Assembly (NCBI GenBank): GCA_965235095.1
Contig: OZ249405.1
Source: Fontibacterium abundans
GTDB taxonomy: Bacteria; Pseudomonadota; Alphaproteobacteria; Pelagibacterales; Pelagibacteraceae
Length of the DNA stretch: 64,000 nt
Reading direction: 5' to 3' (one strand)
The translations under genes and the position numbers were made by a program. This document shows, in pieces, positions 59,332 through 64,000 of this stretch. The number at the start of each line of letters is the position of its first letter. The stretch's first letter is position 1. The notes below the pieces were generated by a model that saw nothing but the letters and a program-made list of their open reading frames with translations, ran no database searches and was not told the origin of the DNA.

Positions 59332-59995
59332 GTCTGATTTATTAGAGTTACAAGATATTCATTTAAATTACAAAACGGAAAGTACCGCAGTTGAAGTTAT
59401 TCGAGGCGTTAGTTTAAAGATAAATAGTAACGAGTCTGTGGCTATTGTCGGAAAAAGTGGTTCCGGAAAGACAAGTTTAATTATGTTAATCGCGGGCCTT
59501 GAGCGACCCAATTCCGGTAAAATAATATTTGAAGGTGAAGATATAAGTCAATATTCCGAAGACCGATTAGCAGATATCAGAAAGAGAAAAATTGGGATCG
59601 TGTTTCAGTCTTTTTATTTAATTCCAAATTATACAGCATTAGAGAATGTTTCTTTAGTACTAGAGATTAACAAGGTTCCAGATGCGAAAAAGAAATCAAT
59701 GGAACTGTTAGAACAATTTGGATTAAAGGATCGTATCAATCATTTTCCAAGTCAATTATCAGGAGGCGAACAACAACGAGTTGCTATTGCAAGATCCATT
59801 GTTTTAAATCCAAAACTTATTTTAGCTGATGAACCAAGTGGGAATTTAGATAGTGAAAATTCAAAATTAATTATGAGTTTACTATTTAAGTATTGTAAAC
59901 AAAATGGCTCAAGTCTTGTTCTTGTGACGCACGATCAAATGCTTGCAAAAGAGTGCGATAGAATTATTGAAATTAAAGATGGAAAAATTATTTAA
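59330..59995 (+). CDS. ybbA: ABC transporter ATP-binding protein YbbA/LolD type
   Basis: 221 residues. Walker A GKSGSGKTS, Q-loop VFQSFYLIPNYTALENV, signature LSGGEQQRVAIARS, Walker B LILADEPSGNLD and H-loop LVLVTHD. MacB/LolD-type ATPase. I start at the ATG at 59330 (MSDLLELQDIHLNYK), as in the family; a longer reading from 59288 would add 14 Lys-rich residues with no match. Partner permease overlaps by 17 bases. Divergent tesA matches the E. coli tesA/ybbAP layout. Confidence 0.93.
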   Translation: MSDLLELQDIHLNYKTESTAVEVIRGVSLKINSNESVAIVGKSGSGKTSLIMLIAGLERPNSGKIIFEGEDISQYSEDRLADIRKRKIGIVFQSFYLIPNYTALENVSLVLEINKVPDAKKKSMELLEQFGLKDRINHFPSQLSGGEQQRVAIARSIVLNPKLILADEPSGNLDSENSKLIMSLLFKYCKQNGSSLVLVTHDQMLAKECDRIIEIKDGKII

Positions 59996-62495
59996 TTTTC
60001 AAGATTTTAAATATTCAATTCGAGACCTTACAAGAAGTTATAAGAAAATTTCGACTATTATTTTTACACTATTCATAAGTTTATTTGTTTTAAGCATCAT
60101 CATTAGTCTCGAATACTCTCTAAAAAAAGAACTCAACTCTAATGCTAAAATATTATTAGGGGGTGATCTTGAAATTAATACTCGAAATGAAAAAGTAAAT
60201 GATGAATATTTAAATCAGCTAAAAAAACTTGGCGATGTATCGTCAACAGTTGAATTTAGTACAATGCTTGCAGATTCTAAAAAGCAGAATGCAAAAACCT
60301 TTTTTATTAGATTAAAAGCGGTAGATGATAAATATCCTCTATATGGCAATGTAGAGTCTTTTCCTAAAGACGCTTTAAATTTATTACAAAAAACTCCTAA
60401 TAGTATTGTAGTTAATAAAAAAATCTTCGAGACATTAAATCTAAAAACTAATGATGTTGTTTATATAAAGCAGTCACTATTTAAAGTAGTTGGCTACGTT
60501 GAAACTGTGCCAGACCTTGGTAGAGCACTGCTGTTTGGTGATTTTGCAATTGTTAGTACTAATTCATTTTTAAAATTAAATATAAATACTTTAGGTAGTT
60601 TTATAAATTATGAGTACAGGCTTAAAGCGTACAATGAATCTTTAAATATTAAAGATCAGGTAACAAATCTTACTAAAAAATACCCTTCGTATAGTGTTCG
60701 TTTTCCTGAAAATTCATCAAATAATTTAAAAAAACTAATTGATAATTTTTCTCAGTTTCTTTCTTTAGTTTCTATTAGTGCAATGTTGATTGCAGGAATC
60801 GGCATTTCAAACACACTTATTTCTTTTATTAATCAAAAAAATATTAGCATTGCTATTATGAAATCGCTTGGCTTTACTTCAAGCACGATTAAAAAAATAT
60901 TCTATTTTGAAATTTTTACCGTACTTTTTTCAATCTCAATTCTCTCTTATTTATTAGCAGTTTTAAGCGTTCCCGTTGTTAATGTTTTTCTATCAAAAAC
61001 CTTAGGAATAGCTGTTCATAGTGAGTTTGTTTTAAAGAATTTTCTCAAAGTATTTTTAAGTGGATTTTTAGTAGTTGTTATTTTTTGTCTGCCAACAATT
61101 TCAGCAATTCAACAAATCAAACCTAGCAGTTTATTTAGAAATGTATTTCAAGCTTGTGATTTTTATTTTAATAAAAAAAATATTTCTTTAATTATTTTAT
61201 CAATAATTGGACTTATTCTTTTATTCGCATTAGACAGTCAAAAACCTCTTTATACTGTAGGATATTTTTTTATATTTTTTCTTATTTGCCTTACGCTTTA
61301 TGCCTTATCTAGAATTATTATTTTTTATTTAAGAAAAATTAAATTTATAGATTTTTTACCACTGCGACTTGCAGTTAAAAATATAACAAATCCTAAAACA
61401 ATTTTTCCAATTACAGTTTTATCTTTAGGATTAGGGGTTACTTTATTATTATCGTTAACTTTAGTTGGTTATAATTTTAAAAAAGAAGTTGAAAAATCAA
61501 TACCTGAAATAGCACCCGATTATTTTTTTGTCAGCGTTCAGGACACAGAAAAAGATAAATTTGTTAAGTATCTTAAAAATAATGACCCCAATACTTTAAT
61601 CGATATGATGCCAATTGTTTCAGCATCAGTAACCAAGATAAATAAAAAAGATCCTTTAACGTATATTAAATCGACTAATGATTCATATTGGGTTTTAGAA
61701 AGAGACAGAAGAATATCTTGGTCTGATGCACCTCCAAAAGATAATCCAATTACTGAAGGAATGTGGTTTGATAACAATTCTAAGGAAATGCAAATTTCTT
61801 TAGATGCTAAAGTTGCAAAAGATTTAAACATTAAACTTAATGATAGTATGAGTTTGAAAATTTACGGGAGAGACGTTGAGGGAAAAGTTGTAAACTTTAG
61901 AAAAGTTGATTATCGAGATTTATCTATAAATTTCGTAATTCTCATTAATCCAAAATTTGCAGTCAACATTCCACACGAATATATCGCAACTGCAAAATTT
62001 AGTAGTGCTATTAATTTTAAAGAGGGAACTTTTTTACAAAACTTTAAAAATATTTCAGCTATTAAAGTTTCTAATTATCTTGGAAAGATTACAGAGATCG
62101 TTAATAAAATATTTATAGCAGTAACCGTGATATCATCCGTTGCCGTTATCATTGGATTAATGGTTATTTCATCTGCAGTTATTGTTCAGGCAAGACTTGG
62201 TATTTATCAGAATTTAATCTTTAAAATTTTAGGTATAAATACAAATAATTTAATTTCAGCAAGCGTTATTGAATTTTTAATTACATTCTTTTCAATTGTT
62301 TTTATTGCTTTACTGTTTTCAGTTGGTGTTTCTTATTTTGTAATTGAAACAATCTTTAGATTAAGTTGGAGCTTAGAAATTATTAATTCTGCGTTAGTTT
62401 TATTATTAATCGGCATCCTTACAATTGTATTGATTTTGTTTAACAACTATAGATTTTTAAGTCCAAAAGTTTATCCATTAGTTAGAAATGAATAA
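59979..62495 (+). CDS. ybbP: ABC transporter permease YbbP (FtsX-like)
   Basis: 838 residues with about ten membrane segments arranged as two FtsX-like units with a large periplasmic domain in each (about 50-240 and 480-680). FtsX patterns include SAMLIAGIGISNTLISFINQK with MKSLGFTSSTI, and SSVAVIIGLMVISSAVIVQ with FKILGINTNN. I use the ATG at 59979 (MEKLFNFQDFKYSIRDL), overlapping ybbA by 17 bases; a TTG further upstream is less likely. With YbbA it probably performs mechanotransmission or lipoprotein/lipid extraction at the inner membrane; substrate unknown. Confidence 0.9.
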   Translation: MEKLFNFQDFKYSIRDLTRSYKKISTIIFTLFISLFVLSIIISLEYSLKKELNSNAKILLGGDLEINTRNEKVNDEYLNQLKKLGDVSSTVEFSTMLADSKKQNAKTFFIRLKAVDDKYPLYGNVESFPKDALNLLQKTPNSIVVNKKIFETLNLKTNDVVYIKQSLFKVVGYVETVPDLGRALLFGDFAIVSTNSFLKLNINTLGSFINYEYRLKAYNESLNIKDQVTNLTKKYPSYSVRFPENSSNNLKKLIDNFSQFLSLVSISAMLIAGIGISNTLISFINQKNISIAIMKSLGFTSSTIKKIFYFEIFTVLFSISILSYLLAVLSVPVVNVFLSKTLGIAVHSEFVLKNFLKVFLSGFLVVVIFCLPTISAIQQIKPSSLFRNVFQACDFYFNKKNISLIILSIIGLILLFALDSQKPLYTVGYFFIFFLICLTLYALSRIIIFYLRKIKFIDFLPLRLAVKNITNPKTIFPITVLSLGLGVTLLLSLTLVGYNFKKEVEKSIPEIAPDYFFVSVQDTEKDKFVKYLKNNDPNTLIDMMPIVSASVTKINKKDPLTYIKSTNDSYWVLERDRRISWSDAPPKDNPITEGMWFDNNSKEMQISLDAKVAKDLNIKLNDSMSLKIYGRDVEGKVVNFRKVDYRDLSINFVILINPKFAVNIPHEYIATAKFSSAINFKEGTFLQNFKNISAIKVSNYLGKITEIVNKIFIAVTVISSVAVIIGLMVISSAVIVQARLGIYQNLIFKILGINTNNLISASVIEFLITFFSIVFIALLFSVGVSYFVIETIFRLSWSLEIINSALVLLLIGILTIVLILFNNYRFLSPKVYPLVRNE

Positions 62496-62514
62496 TTCTA
62501 AGATTTAATTATTA

Positions 62515-63480
62515 ATGAAAAACATTGCAATAATTGGCGCTGGATTTTCAGCTGCATCGCTTTCTTATTTTATAAAAAAAGATTTAGATATTTACGAAAA
62601 ATCTAGAGGCGCAGGAGGACGTTGTTCAACTCGAAGAGTTGAAAATGTTGGGTTATTTGATCACGGTCTTCAATATATTAAGAGCCCAAGTTCTGAATTT
62701 AAGAAGATGTTAAACGATTATAGCGTTTGGAAAGGAAACTTTAAAATATTTGAAAATAACCAACTTAAAAATGATGAAGATAAAGAGAGAATTATTCATG
62801 AAAACGGTAACAGTACATTAGTAAAAAATTTATTTAAAAATAATGAAAATATATTTGTAAATAAAGAATTAAAAAGTATTGAAAAAAAATCAGATTATTT
62901 ACAGTTAACTTTTAAAGACGATACACAAGAACAATATAAAACAGTCATTATCACAGCGCCTTTTCAGCAAGCCTATAATTTAACCAAACAATTTAGTGAA
63001 AATTATTTCTCAAAGTTTAATTTTTCAATGCAGCCAAATCTTACAGTGATGGTTGCTTTAAACAAAAGTCTAAACCTTGATTTAAGTGCTATTAGTTTTG
63101 AAAATGATGATGTTTTAGGTTTTGCTGCAAATGAGAATACTAAAAAGAAAGATTTAATTAATAAAGATTTAGAATTGTGGACTATTCAATCCTCACTGAA
63201 ATATTCAATCAAAAACATAATGAACTACCGTAATAATAAAAAAACTTTAATTGATGAAACATTAAAAAATTTTTCTAATAAATTGAAAATAAATATTAGC
63301 AAAGACCAAATACATTATAGTGATATTCATGGTTGGCTTTATGCTTATAATCTAAATACAGCAGCTCCTAATTGTTATTGGGATAAAGATCTAAGGCTTG
63401 GTATTTGTGGTGATTGGTTTTCAGGAAATAATGCTGAGAGCGCCTTTTTTAACGCAAAATATTTAGCTAACTTAATTTAA
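62515..63480 (+). CDS. Renalase-like NAD(P)/FAD-dependent oxidoreductase
   Basis: 321 residues. N-terminal FAD-binding Rossmann motif IAIIGAGFSAASL (GxGxxA/S), then YEKSRGAGGRCSTRR and FDHGLQYI, both typical of the bacterial renalase/amine-oxidase-like group, and the C-terminal FAD block LRLGICGDWFSGNNAESAFFNA. Renalases in bacteria oxidise dihydro forms of NAD isomers; substrate here not shown. Stops 1 base before convergent phaR. Confidence 0.85.
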   Translation: MKNIAIIGAGFSAASLSYFIKKDLDIYEKSRGAGGRCSTRRVENVGLFDHGLQYIKSPSSEFKKMLNDYSVWKGNFKIFENNQLKNDEDKERIIHENGNSTLVKNLFKNNENIFVNKELKSIEKKSDYLQLTFKDDTQEQYKTVIITAPFQQAYNLTKQFSENYFSKFNFSMQPNLTVMVALNKSLNLDLSAISFENDDVLGFAANENTKKKDLINKDLELWTIQSSLKYSIKNIMNYRNNKKTLIDETLKNFSNKLKINISKDQIHYSDIHGWLYAYNLNTAAPNCYWDKDLRLGICGDWFSGNNAESAFFNAKYLANLI

Positions 63481-63481
63481 A

Positions 63482-63955
63482 TTATTTTTGACTTTTAATT
63501 TCTTCGACTTCTTTTTTTAGTTTGTCTATTTGAGTCATTAAATCATCCATATTTTTTTCTTGTTTTGGAGCTGGATTTTTAGTTTCATTTTTTTGTCCAA
63601 AGTTGAAAAAATTAAAATCTGCAAAATTTGGAAAATTTTTTGCAAAGATATTATTAGAATTAGCAGAATTCATAGTAGTATTTAAAAAATCAAACATCAT
63701 GTTATTTTTTTTATTTTCATTAAATAAAATAATTTGTTTTAAAATATGAGATGGAATTAAATTTATCCCAGCATTTTCTTTCTCTAATATAATCTGTGTT
63801 AAGATACTCGACGTAATGTCAGTTTGAGTGTCTACATCTACTACTTTAAAATCTAACTCTTTTTTGATTAAAGTTACGATATCGTCTAAAGTAATATAAG
63901 CGCTAGTTTCAGTATTATATAATCTGCGATTTGAATATTTTTTAATTTCTATCAT
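63482..63955 (-). CDS. phaR: Polyhydroxyalkanoate synthesis repressor PhaR
   Basis: 157 residues. The N-terminal DNA-binding domain KKYSNRRLYNTETSAYITLDD and DFKVVDVDTQTDITSSILTQII is the PhaR signature. The middle part is the PHA accumulation-regulator region, and the C-terminus is a charged coiled-coil (DDLMTQIDKLKKEVEEIK). It binds PHA granules and represses phasin genes in other bacteria. Its ATG overlaps the stop of the gene upstream, apparently phaC. Confidence 0.92.
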   Translation of the reverse strand: MIEIKKYSNRRLYNTETSAYITLDDIVTLIKKELDFKVVDVDTQTDITSSILTQIILEKENAGINLIPSHILKQIILFNENKKNNMMFDFLNTTMNSANSNNIFAKNFPNFADFNFFNFGQKNETKNPAPKQEKNMDDLMTQIDKLKKEVEEIKSQK

Positions 63956-64000
63956 GATTGTTTTACATATTGTCCTGGAGCTTCATACAGCACTTCAAAG
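63952..64000 (-). CDS. phaC: C-terminal end of a PHA synthase (PhaC), cut by window edge
   Basis: The reverse strand from 64000 is open and reads FEVLYEAPGQYVKQS, then TGA (63954-63952) overlapping the ATG of phaR. Class I PHA synthases end in a closely similar way (for example ...EPAPGRYVKAKA in Cupriavidus necator, from memory), and phaC-phaR neighbours are usual. Only 15 residues can be seen, so the call rests on this short match plus context. Confidence 0.55.
   Translation of the reverse strand, partial: FEVLYEAPGQYVKQS

Noticed and set aside
1..64000. tRNA, rRNA, CRISPR arrays, insertion sequences, prophage, toxin-antitoxin or defence systems
   Set aside because: Searched by eye in all gaps and gene products; none found. 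Gaps are all below about 190 bases and none shows tRNA-like arms or spaced direct repeats.

Overview
The window reads as a streamlined, AT-rich alphaproteobacterial chromosome of the SAR11 (Pelagibacterales) kind or a close relative. The evidence is the set of alphaproteobacterial marker genes (RegB/RegA, ChvG/ChvI, CobS/CobT beside a J-domain protein and BolA, PhaR, MbfA, class I LysRS), the strong A/T codon bias, spacers that are nearly absent, and the lack of any insertion sequence, phage gene, CRISPR array, tRNA or rRNA that I could see. Exact clade is inference. No stretch above 300 bases lacks a gene; the longest gaps are below about 190 bases.

Layout. 1-4815: dnaN (its first base lies just outside the window), recF and gyrB. 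4820-11449: the redox two-component pair regB and regA, separated by a reverse-strand polyamine operon (decarboxylase, deoxyhypusine-synthase-like enzyme, aguB, aguA), then a DUF6314 gene. 11471-15812: bioY with an ABC-2-type ATPase, and divergent polA. 15852-22458: chvI, chvG, ahcY, tsaE, an amgK-like kinase and lysS, an alphaproteobacterial gene order from which the PTS-Ntr genes often found between chvG and ahcY are missing. 22467-31543: pyrD, DUF3429, TauE, rpmB, a queuosine-precursor transporter, cobT-cobS-J-domain gene, divergent bolA, aroB-aroK and a 52-residue membrane protein. 31549-39906: aceB, accA with a C-terminal membrane anchor, secA, argJ, mbfA (ferritin-like plus VIT1) and an FTR1 iron permease.

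40087-50231 is the small-gene accessory part: a DUF2721 gene broken at a run of ten A, a 44-residue membrane protein, a periplasmic histidine phosphatase, a LysR helix-turn-helix protein without effector domain, glnK-amtB with a strong terminator, kup, azlCD, lrgAB, cytochrome b561, a zinc-ribbon protein, a D-amino-acid aminotransferase, DUF2061, MAPEG and DUF6356. 50354-64000: clpB behind a heat-shock-type promoter, an LpxR-like outer-membrane deacylase, a 59-residue membrane protein, a CBS/DUF294 plus DEDDh exonuclease pair, a FrnE-like thiol oxidoreductase, selO, tesA divergent from ybbA-ybbP, a renalase-like flavoprotein, phaR and what appears to be the last codons of phaC.

Common themes: redox and envelope sensing (RegBA, ChvGI), iron import paired with an exporter/ferritin, nitrogen acquisition (PII-AmtB), polyamine synthesis, and two-carbon and storage metabolism (malate synthase A, LrgAB, PhaR/PhaC). 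Convergent genes abut or overlap at nearly every junction, and only one of 15 convergent junctions holds a canonical terminator. The most interesting items are the polyamine operon inside the regBA locus, a strong hairpin over the regA start, the membrane-anchored AccA, the homopolymer frameshift in DUF2721, the duplicated zinc finger in the CobST-linked J-protein, a possibly leaderless heat-shock clpB transcript, and the start codons of tesA and ybbA overlapping in one CATG.
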